Shown piece after piece: positions 1 through 6,783 of a DNA stretch of 23,284 nucleotides. The translations under genes and the position numbers were made by a program. The stretch comes from an uncultured Bacteroidales bacterium (GTDB taxonomy: Bacteria > Bacteroidota > Bacteroidia > Bacteroidales > F082). How positions within the stretch are numbered: position 1 is the stretch's first letter; the number at the start of each line of letters is the position of its first letter. The DNA lies in the NCBI GenBank assembly GCA_905234765.1, contig CAJOIF010000034.1:1-23284 (forward strand), written 5' to 3'. The notes beneath the pieces were generated by a model. That model was not told where the DNA came from. It saw only the letters and a list, made by a program, of their open reading frames with translations, and searched no databases.

Positions 1-651
1 CAGTTTGCTGACCACATCTTCTTTCAATATCCCATTGTCGAACAAGTTCCGAACCAATTCGTCGCGTTGGATGTGGTAAGTCTTGATACCCAATGCTTTG
101 GCTGCTTTGATATTGGTGGCAGTGTCGTCAATGAATAGAGTCTCTTCGGCAAGGAGTTGTTCGTGGTCGAGGATGAGTTCGAAAAAGCGCGGATCGGGTT
201 TCTCCAGGTGGATGTCGAAGGAGAAATATGACTTGTTGAACAACTCGTCGAACTCACGGTAGCCAAAACGAAGCTGCAAATCTCTGACGTACAGGTCGTA
301 ATGGATTTCGTTGGTATTGCTCATCAAGAAAATCTTGTAGTGTTTCTTGATTTTTTCGATGGCTTCTATGCGTTCACGGGGAATGTCCAGCAGCATGGAG
401 TTCCAAATCGAGTCGAACTTCTGGTCGGTCATTTTCTCTTGTCCAATGAGCGCTTTCAGTTTCTTGCGGAAGGTGGGGGCAGTGTAGATGCCTCTGTCGA
501 ATTTGCTCATAATATCGACAAACTCCTTTGAATGAGTGAGTTGCGATACAGGGATGCCTAGTTTTTCGAGTTCTTGGTAAACGATGTTTTCGTCAATGTC
601 GAGGATGACGCCACCGAGGTCGAAGATGATATTCTTGATTTTTGCGCTCAT
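1..651 (-). CDS. HAD-superfamily phosphatase, YihX-like (3' end outside window)
   Basis: The reading frame starts at ATG 651 and stays open to base 1, so the C-terminus is missing; 217 codons are present. HAD motifs are in order: motif I FDLGGVILDID (nucleophile Asp11, with Gly in place of the usual second Asp), motif II LMSNTNEIH near residue 112, motif III lysine in LEKPDPRFF, and motif IV LFIDDTATNIKAA. The helical cap lies between motifs I and II, as in the HAD-IA subfamily. The FDLGGV and SNTN signatures resemble E. coli YihX, a sugar-phosphate phosphatase; this resemblance is from memory. The natural substrate cannot be read from the sequence. It diverges from the tRNA at 753. Confidence 0.85.
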   Translation of the reverse strand, partial: MSAKIKNIIFDLGGVILDIDENIVYQELEKLGIPVSQLTHSKEFVDIMSKFDRGIYTAPTFRKKLKALIGQEKMTDQKFDSIWNSMLLDIPRERIEAIEKIKKHYKIFLMSNTNEIHYDLYVRDLQLRFGYREFDELFNKSYFSFDIHLEKPDPRFFELILDHEQLLAEETLFIDDTATNIKAAKALGIKTYHIQRDELVRNLFDNGILKEDVVSKL

Positions 652-680
652 TTTTCAGAAAATTTCAGTTTAATTCGATG

Positions 681-711
681 CAAAATTGTAATTTTGCGCC
701 GCAAAAAGCAA
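681..711 (-). promoter_or_regulatory. possible promoter of the HAD gene
   Basis: On the minus strand CAATTTTG (688-681) matches the Bacteroidota -7 box TAnnTTTG except at one base. A TTG (711-709) lies 20 nt upstream, where the -33 element is expected. Weak support. Confidence 0.3.
689..696 (+). promoter_or_regulatory. possible -7 box for the CAU tRNA
   Basis: TAATTTTG fits the Bacteroidota -7 consensus TAnnTTTG exactly. It would give a leader of about 50 nt before the tRNA. No clear -33 TTTG is present. It overlaps the small palindrome CAAAATTGTAATTTTG (681-696), so the two strands share this site. Confidence 0.3.
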
Positions 712-752
712 GAAAAAAGCGAAAAACTTACGTAAAGTTCGTGTTTTTTTGC

Positions 753-826
753 GGTCCCATAGCGCAGTTGGTTAGAGCAACTGACTCATAATCAGTAGGT
801 CCTAGGTTCAAGCCCTAGTGGGACCA
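753..826 (+). tRNA. tRNA with anticodon CAU (tRNA-Ile2 favoured, or elongator tRNA-Met)
   Basis: A full cloverleaf is visible: acceptor GGTCCCA/TGGGACC (753-759 with 819-825), anticodon stem ACTGA/TCAGT around loop CTCATAA with anticodon CAT at 787-789, T stem CTAGG/CCTAG (802-806 with 814-818) and discriminator A826. CCA is not encoded. G1-C72 and the absence of three GC pairs in the anticodon stem rule out the initiator. The C4-G69, C5-G68, U29-A41, A37 and A38 positions match what I recall as E. coli TilS determinants, favouring lysidine-modified tRNA-Ile2, but elongator Met cannot be excluded. The D stem has a G12-A23 mismatch. Confidence 0.9.
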
Positions 827-830
827 CTCA

Positions 831-863
831 AAAAGGAAGGCGACCCCGTTTGGAGTCGCCTTT
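831..863 (-). terminator. Rho-independent terminator of alaS
   Basis: The eight-base-pair stem AAGGCGAC/GTCGCCTT (837-844 with 855-862) is followed on the minus strand by CCTTTTT. It lies 24 bp beyond the alaS stop. On the plus strand the T run is short, so any role for the tRNA transcript would be weaker. Confidence 0.8.
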
Positions 864-886
864 CGTTGTGTCTATGCGGAAAGGAG

Positions 887-3496
887 TTAGATTCGCTCTT
901 TCAGCATTTCCATGGCTTTGGGCAGCCCGTCGGCATTGCGGCCGCCAGCCACGCAGAGGGTCTTCTGTCCACCGCCGCCACCTTGGATTTCCTTGGCCAC
1001 TTCGCGGATGAGTTTGGTGGCATCCAAACCCTTGGCATCGGCGAAGGCTTCTGGCAGCAATAGGCAGAGCGAAGGCTTGCCCTCCACCACTGAGCCGAGG
1101 ATGGCAACCACGTTGTTGTCCATCTGCTTGAGCAGCAGGGCAATGTTGCGCAGCTGGTCACCAGGGCAACACAGGGTGTCGGTGACGAACTTGCAGCCGT
1201 CTTGCTCGGTGGCGTTGGCAAGGAGGTTTTTGGCCGTGTCTTGCGCCTTTTCCTGCATCAGGTGTTCCACCTCTTTCTTCAGTTGGCTGTTCTGCTCGTT
1301 GAGCGAGGTAACAGCCTTCACCAGGTCGGGTGACTTGACACTTTCGCGCAGGCGGCCGATGAGGTCGAGTTGCTCGTCGAGGTATTGCTCCACGGCCTCG
1401 CCCGTGATGGCCTCGATACGGCGGATGCCCGCTGCGATGGCACCTTCAGTGACAATCTTGAACATGCCAATGTTGCCAGTTGCACTGGTGTGACAACCGC
1501 CGCAGAGCTCCATCGAATAGTCCTTATCAAAGACCACCACACGCACCTTATCACCATATTTTTCACCAAACAAGGCCGTGGCTCCCATGGCCTTGGCCTC
1601 ATCAATCGGAATCTCGGCGTAGGTCACGTTCGGGATGTTCTCGCGAATCTTTTGATTTACTATCTTTTCCACCTGGCGGATCTCTTCAGGCGTCATCTTG
1701 GCGAAGTGGCTGAAGTCGAAGCGCAGACGTTGGTCGTTGACCAAAGAACCTTTCTGCTCGACATGGGCCCCAAGGACTTGTCTCAAAGCGGCGTGCATCA
1801 GGTGGGTCGCGCTGTGGTTGTTGGCGATACGCTGACGGCGTTCCGTGTCAATAGCGGCGGTGAACGTCACCTCTGGATTCTGCGGCAGTTGCTCGGTGAT
1901 GTGGATGACCAGGTTGTTCTCCTTCACCGTGTTCATTATCTTGATGGTCTCGTTCTCGGAAGTCAGGGTGCCAGTGTCGCCCACCTCGCCGCCCATCTCG
2001 GCATAGAATGGTGTCTTGTCAAGGACGATTTCAAAGTGTTTCTTGTTTTTGGCCACCACTTCGCGGAAACGTAGGATGTGGCTCTCACAAGTCATGTCGG
2101 TGTAGCCGACAAACTCGGTGGGTTGTTCGCTTTCATTTACTACCACCCAGTCACCATTGGCTTTCTCGGCGGCCTTGCGGGAGCGGTTCTTCTGTTCTTC
2201 GAGGTTGGCCTTGAAGCCTTCCATGTCGACGTTGATGCCTTTTTCGGCGGCCATCAGCTGGGTGAGGTCGATGGGGAAGCCGAAGGTGTCGAACAGCTCG
2301 AAGGCGAAATTACCGTCAATGTCCTGCTTCGGATGCTGTTCCACGTAACCCTCGAAGCGCTTGATGCCTTGTGCCAAGGTGCGCAGGAACGAGGCTTCCT
2401 CTTCGCGGATGACCTTGCCAACCAATTCCTGTTGTGCCTTGATTTCGGGATAGTTGTGTTCCATCTGCTGCACGAGGATGGGCAACAGGTTACAAACGAA
2501 AGGCTCCTCGAAGCCGAGGAAGGTGAAGCCGTAGCGCACGGCGCGACGCAACACGCGGCGGATGACATAGCCCGCACCGTTGTTCGACGGCAGCTGTCCG
2601 TCGGCGATGGCGAAGCTCACGGCTCTCAAATGGTCGGCGATGACACGCATGGCGATGTCGGTCTTCTCGGCCTTGCCGTATTCGATGCCCGACATCTTGG
2701 CGATGGCTTGGATGATGGGCTGGAACACGTCGGTGTCGTAGTTCGAGGTCTTGCCTTGCAGCACACGCACCAGACGCTCGAAGCCCATGCCGGTATCGAC
2801 GTGCTTGGCAGGGAGTTCCACCAGCTGGCCGTTGGCCATGCGGTTGTACTGCATGAACACGAGATTCCAGATTTCAATCACTTGCGGGTCATCCTTGTTC
2901 ACCAAGTCGCGGCCAGGGATTTGCTTGCGGGTTTCTTCGTCGCGCAGGTCGATGTGGATTTCGGAGCAGGGACCGCAGGGTCCCGTCTCGCCCATCTCCC
3001 AGAAGTTGTCCTTCTTGTTGCCGTATATGATGCGGTCTTCGCTGACATGTTCTTTCCAGTAGCCATAAGCCTCCATGTCAGCAGGTTGGCCGTCCTTCTC
3101 GTCGCCGCCGAAGACGGTGACATAGAGTCTGTCCTTGTCGATTTTCACCACCTCGGTAAGGTACTCCCAAGCGTAGGCGATGGCTTCCTTCTTGAAATAG
3201 TCGCCAAACGACCAGTTGCCCAGCATCTCGAACATGGTGTGGTGGTAGGTGTCGTGGCCAACTTCCTCCAAGTCATTGTGCTTGCCCGATACACGGAGGC
3301 ATTTCTGCGTGTCGGCGGCGCGGTTCCATTTGGCGGGCTGGTTGCCCAGGAAGATGTCCTTGAACTGGTTCATGCCCGCGTTGGTGAACATGAGGGTCGG
3401 GTCGTTCTTAACGACGATGGGTGCCGACGGCACAATGGCGTGCTCCTTCGAACGGAAGAAGTCCAAGAAACTATTTCTAATCTCGTATGCGTTCAT
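887..3496 (-). CDS. alaS: alanyl-tRNA synthetase
   Basis: Charges tRNA-Ala with alanine in the cytoplasm and clears mischarged Ser/Gly-tRNA. The 869-residue product has the normal family length. The N-terminal class II catalytic core (about 1-250) opens with the typical start ending SFLDFFRSKEH and contains GHDTYHHTMFEMLGNWSFGDY near 80-100. The editing domain carries zinc-binding HSATH (561-565) and CGGCH (665-669). The C-Ala domain has the glycine-rich stretch ending GGGGGQ at 839-844. The start at 3496 gives the conserved N-terminus. The gene is transcribed alone, away from the plus-strand NYN/M23/merR operon, and ends in the terminator at 831-863. Confidence 0.98.
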   Translation of the reverse strand: MNAYEIRNSFLDFFRSKEHAIVPSAPIVVKNDPTLMFTNAGMNQFKDIFLGNQPAKWNRAADTQKCLRVSGKHNDLEEVGHDTYHHTMFEMLGNWSFGDYFKKEAIAYAWEYLTEVVKIDKDRLYVTVFGGDEKDGQPADMEAYGYWKEHVSEDRIIYGNKKDNFWEMGETGPCGPCSEIHIDLRDEETRKQIPGRDLVNKDDPQVIEIWNLVFMQYNRMANGQLVELPAKHVDTGMGFERLVRVLQGKTSNYDTDVFQPIIQAIAKMSGIEYGKAEKTDIAMRVIADHLRAVSFAIADGQLPSNNGAGYVIRRVLRRAVRYGFTFLGFEEPFVCNLLPILVQQMEHNYPEIKAQQELVGKVIREEEASFLRTLAQGIKRFEGYVEQHPKQDIDGNFAFELFDTFGFPIDLTQLMAAEKGINVDMEGFKANLEEQKNRSRKAAEKANGDWVVVNESEQPTEFVGYTDMTCESHILRFREVVAKNKKHFEIVLDKTPFYAEMGGEVGDTGTLTSENETIKIMNTVKENNLVIHITEQLPQNPEVTFTAAIDTERRQRIANNHSATHLMHAALRQVLGAHVEQKGSLVNDQRLRFDFSHFAKMTPEEIRQVEKIVNQKIRENIPNVTYAEIPIDEAKAMGATALFGEKYGDKVRVVVFDKDYSMELCGGCHTSATGNIGMFKIVTEGAIAAGIRRIEAITGEAVEQYLDEQLDLIGRLRESVKSPDLVKAVTSLNEQNSQLKKEVEHLMQEKAQDTAKNLLANATEQDGCKFVTDTLCCPGDQLRNIALLLKQMDNNVVAILGSVVEGKPSLCLLLPEAFADAKGLDATKLIREVAKEIQGGGGGQKTLCVAGGRNADGLPKAMEMLKERI

Positions 3497-3538
3497 TGAT
3501 GGATGTCATTAACATGTAAAAACAAAAAGAATTGGGCG

Positions 3539-3546
3539 CAAAGGTA
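3539..3546 (-). promoter_or_regulatory. probable -7 box for alaS
   Basis: The minus strand reads TACCTTTG, an exact TAnnTTTG match about 43 bp upstream of the alaS start. A good -33 TTTG is not visible at the expected distance. Confidence 0.4.
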
Positions 3547-3597
3547 CACCAAATTTTATTTTGAAAAGTTCTAAATTTGATTTTTTTGTGTTTTGGA

Positions 3598-3627
3598 TTG
3601 CGGTTTTAAGAAAAAGTTGTATTTTTG
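3598..3627 (+). promoter_or_regulatory. Bacteroidota-type promoter for the leader and NYN operon
   Basis: TTG (3598-3600) is separated by exactly 19 nt from TATTTTTG (3620-3627), matching the -33 and -7 elements of Bacteroidota primary sigma promoters. Transcription would start near 3634, about 100 nt before the NYN start codon. This is the best-formed promoter in the window. Confidence 0.6.
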
Positions 3628-3633
3628 CACACA

Positions 3634-3722
3634 GAATTACGCTCTCGGCGACGTTTGTTCCAGTAGCAGCCATTACTGCCTATCTTGATAATGAGCAAGC
3701 CTACCCGCGAGCTTGTTTTTTA
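3634..3722 (+). ncRNA. structured 5' leader or small RNA ending in an intrinsic terminator
   Basis: A transcript from the promoter at 3598-3627 would cover about 90 nt with a hairpin CAGTA/TACTG (3661-3665 with 3674-3678). It then has a terminator-like hairpin CAAGC/GCTTG (3696-3700 with 3711-3715) followed by six T residues. The T run ends only 12 nt before the ATG of the NYN gene. It could be an attenuator, a riboswitch-like leader or a free-standing small RNA. I do not recognise a known family. GCTCTCG (3641-3647) could pair with CGCGAGC (3706-3712) with one mismatch, giving an alternative fold that opens the terminator. Confidence 0.4.
3694..3722 (+). terminator. terminator-like hairpin directly before the NYN gene
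   Basis: The stem CAAGC/GCTTG, extendable by a G-U and an A-U pair, has a 10-nt loop and is followed by TTTTTT. It lies inside the presumed leader of the operon, not at a gene end, which suggests attenuation or a separate small RNA. Confidence 0.5.
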
Positions 3723-3733
3723 ATTGCACATTG

Positions 3734-4432
3734 ATGAAGAAGGAACATTTCCACCAGTTGCCACCTACAAAGATCGCCGTTTTGGTTGATGGCGGTTTTT
3801 TTTTGAAACGCTTCAACGCATTATACAATAAAGATAGATCATTACCTGCCGAAGATATTGCCAATTGCTTGCATTCCTTTGCATTACGCATGGTTGGCAA
3901 CAATACTCTATATAGGATTTTCTATTACGATTGTGAACCGCTGTCCAAAAAATTCCATAACCCCATCACGGGTAAGTCTGTTGATTTTAGCAAGACGGAT
4001 GAATATGCTTTTAGATGTAGCTTTTTTGAAGCGTTACGAAGAAAACGCAAAGTTGCCTTACGACTTGGAACCTTAAAAGACAATGGTAATTGGCTCTTGC
4101 GTCCTCAAATCACCAAAGCACTGCTTTCTGGGGAGAAAAGAATAGAAGACTTGCAGGAAAATGACGTTTATATGGAAGTCAGGCAAAAAGGTATTGATAT
4201 GAAGATTGGTGTCGATATTTCCTCTTTGGCATTGAAAAGGTTGGTTGACACTATCATATTGGTTGCAGGCGATGCTGATTTTGTCCCAGCTGCAAAATTG
4301 GCAAGACGGGAAGGCATAGATTTCATTCTTCATCCGATGGCAGCGCATATCGATCCGTCTTTGTTTGAGCATATTGACGGATTAAGCACCATAAAGATAG
4401 CTGTCAATAAAAACAAGGAAGAAAGGTCTTGA
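3734..4432 (+). CDS. NYN-domain protein (PIN-like, LabA/DUF88 type)
   Basis: A 232-residue cytoplasmic protein with the NYN fold of PIN-like nucleases. The first acidic strand is KIAVLVDGGFF (Asp19). The second acidic cluster is GVDISSLAL (Asp161) followed by ILVAGDADFVPAAKLARREG (Asp180, Asp182), the usual metal-binding pattern. Family members are proposed RNases, though few have been tested; the target here is unknown. ATG 3734 is chosen because it directly precedes the conserved start, while a TTG at 3713 would sit inside the terminator stem. Only 4 nt separate it from the M23 gene, so they are probably cotranscribed. Its DNA looks more AT-rich than alaS and the M23 gene, which may reflect a later arrival. 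Confidence 0.8.
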   Translation: MKKEHFHQLPPTKIAVLVDGGFFLKRFNALYNKDRSLPAEDIANCLHSFALRMVGNNTLYRIFYYDCEPLSKKFHNPITGKSVDFSKTDEYAFRCSFFEALRRKRKVALRLGTLKDNGNWLLRPQITKALLSGEKRIEDLQENDVYMEVRQKGIDMKIGVDISSLALKRLVDTIILVAGDADFVPAAKLARREGIDFILHPMAAHIDPSLFEHIDGLSTIKIAVNKNKEERS

Positions 4433-4436
4433 AATA

Positions 4437-5411
4437 ATGGCGCGACAAAAGCATTATATCTTCAATCAGTTGACCCAGCGTTTTGAGGTGCTTGAGACTT
4501 CAAGGGCGAAAAGGGTTTTGCGTTTTTTGTTGATATTGCTTGCCGTTTTGGGCATGGCCTTCCTTTTTGCCGTGCTGCTGTTTACTTTTTTCAAGTCGCC
4601 GAAAGAGAAAATGCAAGCCCGTGAATTGGAGTATATGAAGCTGCAATACGACATCCTTAACGATCGTCTCGACAATTTGGAAATCCTGGTGTCGGATATG
4701 GAACAACGCGACAACGACCTATACCGTGTGATGTTTGAGGCCGACCCCATCCCGAGTGCCACGCGCAAGTCAGCTTTTTCCAATCCAAGCCGCTACGAAA
4801 ACCTGTATGGTTACGTCAACTCTAACCAGGTGGTCGGCGCAGCACGGAAGCTCGATGTCATCGCCAGCCAGCTCTATCATCAGTCGGTTTCGTATGACCA
4901 ATTGTTTGAGTTGGCACGCAATAAGTCGGATATGCTGGCACACATCCCCGCCATTTTCCCGTTGAAGGAGACCGAGATCAAGTACATTTCCTCCTATTTT
5001 GGCTATCGCCCCGACCCGATTTACAAGGTGACGAAGTTCCACAGCGGCATGGATTTTTCGTCCACTATGGGTACGGAAGCCTATGCCACCGGTGACGGGG
5101 AAGTGTGTGAGGTGGAGAAAGGACATTGGGGCTACGGCAACATGGTGGTCATCGACCACGGGTTTGGCTACAAGACTTGCTACGCCCACCTGCAAAAGGC
5201 CGCCGTCCATAAAGGACAAAAAGTGAAACGCGGACAACTCATTGGTTTCATCGGCAATACGGGCAAGACGACAGGCGTCCATTTGCATTACGAGGTCAGA
5301 AAGAACAACACCCCCATTGATCCGATCAATTTCTTCTTCAACGACCTCACTCCCGATGAGTATGAGCAGATTTTGGAACAATCGACCTTACCGACTCAAA
5401 CAATGGACTGA
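4437..5411 (+). CDS. membrane-anchored M23 family metallopeptidase
   Basis: A 324-residue peptidoglycan endopeptidase, or regulator of one, acting in the periplasm. A short cytoplasmic N-terminus is followed by one membrane segment (about 28-51), a coiled-coil-like stretch (about 57-92, with LQYDILNDRLDNLEILVSDM) and a C-terminal LytM/M23 domain (about 180-300). Zinc ligands are visible as H202xxxD206 in FHSGMDF and H284 in HLHYEV, with the accessory catalytic His251 in YAHL. All active-site positions are present, so it should be enzymatically active. It starts 4 nt after the NYN gene and stops 2 nt before merR. Divergent alaS with M23 and merR is, as I recall, a common Bacteroidota arrangement. 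Confidence 0.92.
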   Translation: MARQKHYIFNQLTQRFEVLETSRAKRVLRFLLILLAVLGMAFLFAVLLFTFFKSPKEKMQARELEYMKLQYDILNDRLDNLEILVSDMEQRDNDLYRVMFEADPIPSATRKSAFSNPSRYENLYGYVNSNQVVGAARKLDVIASQLYHQSVSYDQLFELARNKSDMLAHIPAIFPLKETEIKYISSYFGYRPDPIYKVTKFHSGMDFSSTMGTEAYATGDGEVCEVEKGHWGYGNMVVIDHGFGYKTCYAHLQKAAVHKGQKVKRGQLIGFIGNTGKTTGVHLHYEVRKNNTPIDPINFFFNDLTPDEYEQILEQSTLPTQTMD

Positions 5412-5413
5412 TT

Positions 5414-5764
5414 ATGGAAGAAATAAAAACCACAGGGAAATTCTACTACAGCATCGGTGAAGTGGCCGCGATGTTTGGCGTAAACACTTCGATGATTCGT
5501 TATTGGGAGAAGGAGTTTGACGTGTTGCGTCCGCGCAAGAACAAGAAAGGCAACCGTCTCTTCACCGAGCGCGATGTACGTTATGTGCATGTTATCTACC
5601 AGCTGCTTAAGGTGAAAGGTTATACGTTGGCCGGTGCCAAGCAAGCTATTAAGGACAAGTTCAGCGACTACGAAGAACGGATCATCTTGCTCGAGACCCT
5701 CGATAAAACCCGCAGTTTCCTAATGGATTTGGATAAGGCTTTGGCGGAAAAGCAGAAACAATAA
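5414..5764 (+). CDS. MerR family transcriptional regulator
   Basis: A 116-residue DNA-binding protein. The N-terminal winged helix-turn-helix reads YYSIGEVAAMFGVNTSMIRY followed by WEKEFDVLRP, and the wing region is KGNRLFTERDV. It is followed by a helix typical of MerR proteins (YQLLKVKGYTLAGAKQAI) and a short coiled coil (about 88-112) for dimerisation. There is no cysteine cluster or large effector domain, so no ligand can be named. The start at 5414 is 2 nt after the M23 stop, indicating translational coupling. A strong terminator follows at once, making it the last gene of the operon. Confidence 0.92.
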   Translation: MEEIKTTGKFYYSIGEVAAMFGVNTSMIRYWEKEFDVLRPRKNKKGNRLFTERDVRYVHVIYQLLKVKGYTLAGAKQAIKDKFSDYEERIILLETLDKTRSFLMDLDKALAEKQKQ

Positions 5765-5768
5765 GCGA

Positions 5769-5804
5769 AACGAGGCGACGGGAATTGTCGCCTCGTTCAT
5801 TTTC
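5769..5804 (+). terminator. Rho-independent terminator of the NYN-M23-merR operon
   Basis: An 11-bp perfect stem AACGAGGCGAC/GTCGCCTCGTT (5769-5779 with 5787-5797) with a 7-nt loop is followed by CATTTTC. It starts 5 bp after the merR stop. Confidence 0.85.
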
Positions 5805-5812
5805 TTGTCTGC

Positions 5813-5859
5813 TTAAAAAAATCAGCCAGACCGTGTCATCACGACATGGGCCTGGCTTG
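5813..5859 (-). terminator. terminator of the small sorted protein gene
   Basis: The stem CAGCCAG/CTGGCTTG (5823-5829 with 5852-5858), with additional internal pairing GTGTC/GACAT, is followed on the minus strand by a run of T residues (5814-5820). It lies about 45 bp beyond the stop at 5903. Confidence 0.75.
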
Positions 5860-5902
5860 AACAATAACAATAACTTAAAATAGAGAATAAAGTGTAGTTC
5901 CT

Positions 5903-6169
5903 TTATCTCTTTTCCTTTTTGCGCTTGCCCAAGAGGTAGGCACCACCGAGCAGACTTAGGACCAGCATGCCCCCAGTGGCGGGCGCGTATTGGTCCATGG
6001 TCAGGCCGAGCTCGGGGATGATGGGCAAATCTCCTTCCGGCGCATCGGAACGCATGCAGGAACGCATGTCCTCGTCGGCGAGGAAAACTTGTGCGCTAGC
6101 GTTGCGGGTGGTTGCTGTTCCAAACAGCAGCGCCCCAATGGTTATGATGTTTATGATGGTCTTCTTCAT
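5903..6169 (-). CDS. small secreted protein with C-terminal sorting-type tail (PID-CTERM-like)
   Basis: An 88-residue protein of unknown function. It has an N-terminal signal peptide (about 1-26, MKKTIINIITIGALLFGTAT onward, ending ...NASAQ), an acidic middle with two cysteines (SCMRSD), a Pro-rich linker (DLPIIPELG), then PATGG, a hydrophobic helix (about 67-81) and the basic end KRKKEKR. This motif-helix-basic tail layout resembles C-terminal sorting signals and is close to the PID-CTERM type known in Bacteroidota, in which PxDGG precedes the helix; here the core is APATGGMLVLSLLGGAYLLG. It stands alone between a convergent terminator and a long upstream gap. It could instead be a simple two-helix membrane peptide. 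Confidence 0.7.
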   Translation of the reverse strand: MKKTIINIITIGALLFGTATTRNASAQVFLADEDMRSCMRSDAPEGDLPIIPELGLTMDQYAPATGGMLVLSLLGGAYLLGKRKKEKR

Positions 6170-6317
6170 CTATTTTGTGTTTCTATTTTATTTCCTTGCG
6201 AAGGGCAATAAAAAACATGAGTTTTACTGCTTTTGGAGGTTACAGAGGCTTTGCACGGCCCAACACAACAACTATACAGTAAAACCCACGCGTAGAAACA
6301 CATGAGTCAGACTTTAT

Positions 6318-6363
6318 AACTTGTTGTGTTTTAGAAAATGTGCAAATTCCTGTAACACAAGTT
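6318..6363. repeat. imperfect inverted repeat
   Basis: AACTTGTTGTGTT and TAACACAAGTT can pair with a small bulge across a 22-nt loop. It may be an operator or a leader hairpin for the gene at 5903-6169. Confidence 0.45.
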
Positions 6364-6462
6364 AAAAAGCTAACGCTTTAGTTTAATATGCCGTTTTTCG
6401 TTTTGTGCGCTAGTGCGCGATTAATCATTCAGTTAATTTTAGTTAGACTATTTTTCGAGGGG

Positions 6463-6470
6463 CAAATATA
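6463..6470 (-). promoter_or_regulatory. possible -7 box far upstream of the small sorted protein
   Basis: The minus strand reads TATATTTG, an exact -7 consensus, but it is almost 300 bp from the start codon and has no visible -33 element. If used, it gives a leader covering the inverted repeat at 6318-6363. Confidence 0.25.
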
Positions 6471-6561
6471 GGGAAAAAAGGAAAACAGATGGATAGAGGG
6501 GTGAAAAATTTTTTTGGTGAAGGGAAATGGGTGGGGGAGAGAGGGAGAGAAGCCTAAACGG

Positions 6562-6783
6562 TTACCCCATCTTCCCTGTGTTCAATTCGGTCTCAAGGAA
6601 CGAAAACACATAGCGGGGGCTTTGGTAGAACAGTCGGGTTTTCTCATCCATCATTTTTTGGTAGGTTTCGGAATTGAAGACGATAGAGAGTGCCTGTTCC
6701 ATGGTCAATGAAGGGTTCTTCTCAACCATCAACAAAGCAAGGTTTTTCACCATGTCCATTTTCATTTGCGCTTGTTCGCTCAT
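6562..6783 (-). CDS. DUF3791-like small protein, third gene of the ART-like cassette
   Basis: A 73-residue acidic, helical protein with no signal peptide or membrane segment. The pattern SLTMEQALSIVFNSETYQKM followed by MDEKTRLFYQSPRYVFSFLE resembles the small helical partners found beside DUF3990 genes in Bacteroidota and Firmicutes. Its ATG (6783-6781) overlaps the TGA of the DUF3990 frame by the ATGA arrangement, so translation is coupled to that gene. A role as an antitoxin or accessory partner is only inferred from the neighbourhood. No terminator hairpin is visible after it. Confidence 0.65.
   Translation of the reverse strand: MSEQAQMKMDMVKNLALLMVEKNPSLTMEQALSIVFNSETYQKMMDEKTRLFYQSPRYVFSFLETELNTGKMG

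Larger units (their letters stand above)
6170..6561. other. 392-bp gene-free AT-rich region with inverted repeats
   Basis: No credible reading frame is present. The region holds an imperfect inverted repeat AACTTGTTGTGTT / TAACACAAGTT (6318-6330 with 6353-6363), a GTGCGCTAGTGCGC motif near 6406-6419 and a minus-strand TATATTTG box (6470-6463). It probably contains the promoter and possibly a long leader of the small sorted protein gene, plus the untranslated end of the DUF3990 cassette. Confidence 0.5.

Noticed and set aside
2078..3499. 473-codon plus-strand open frame opposite alaS
   Set aside because: It is the antisense shadow of a strongly conserved gene and its translation is low-complexity with no recognisable domain.
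3661..3680. AGCAGCC motif resembling bacterial SRP RNA
   Set aside because: The conserved GGAAG-type tetraloop and the pairing arm of SRP RNA are missing; the motif here sits in a short CAGTA/TACTG hairpin.
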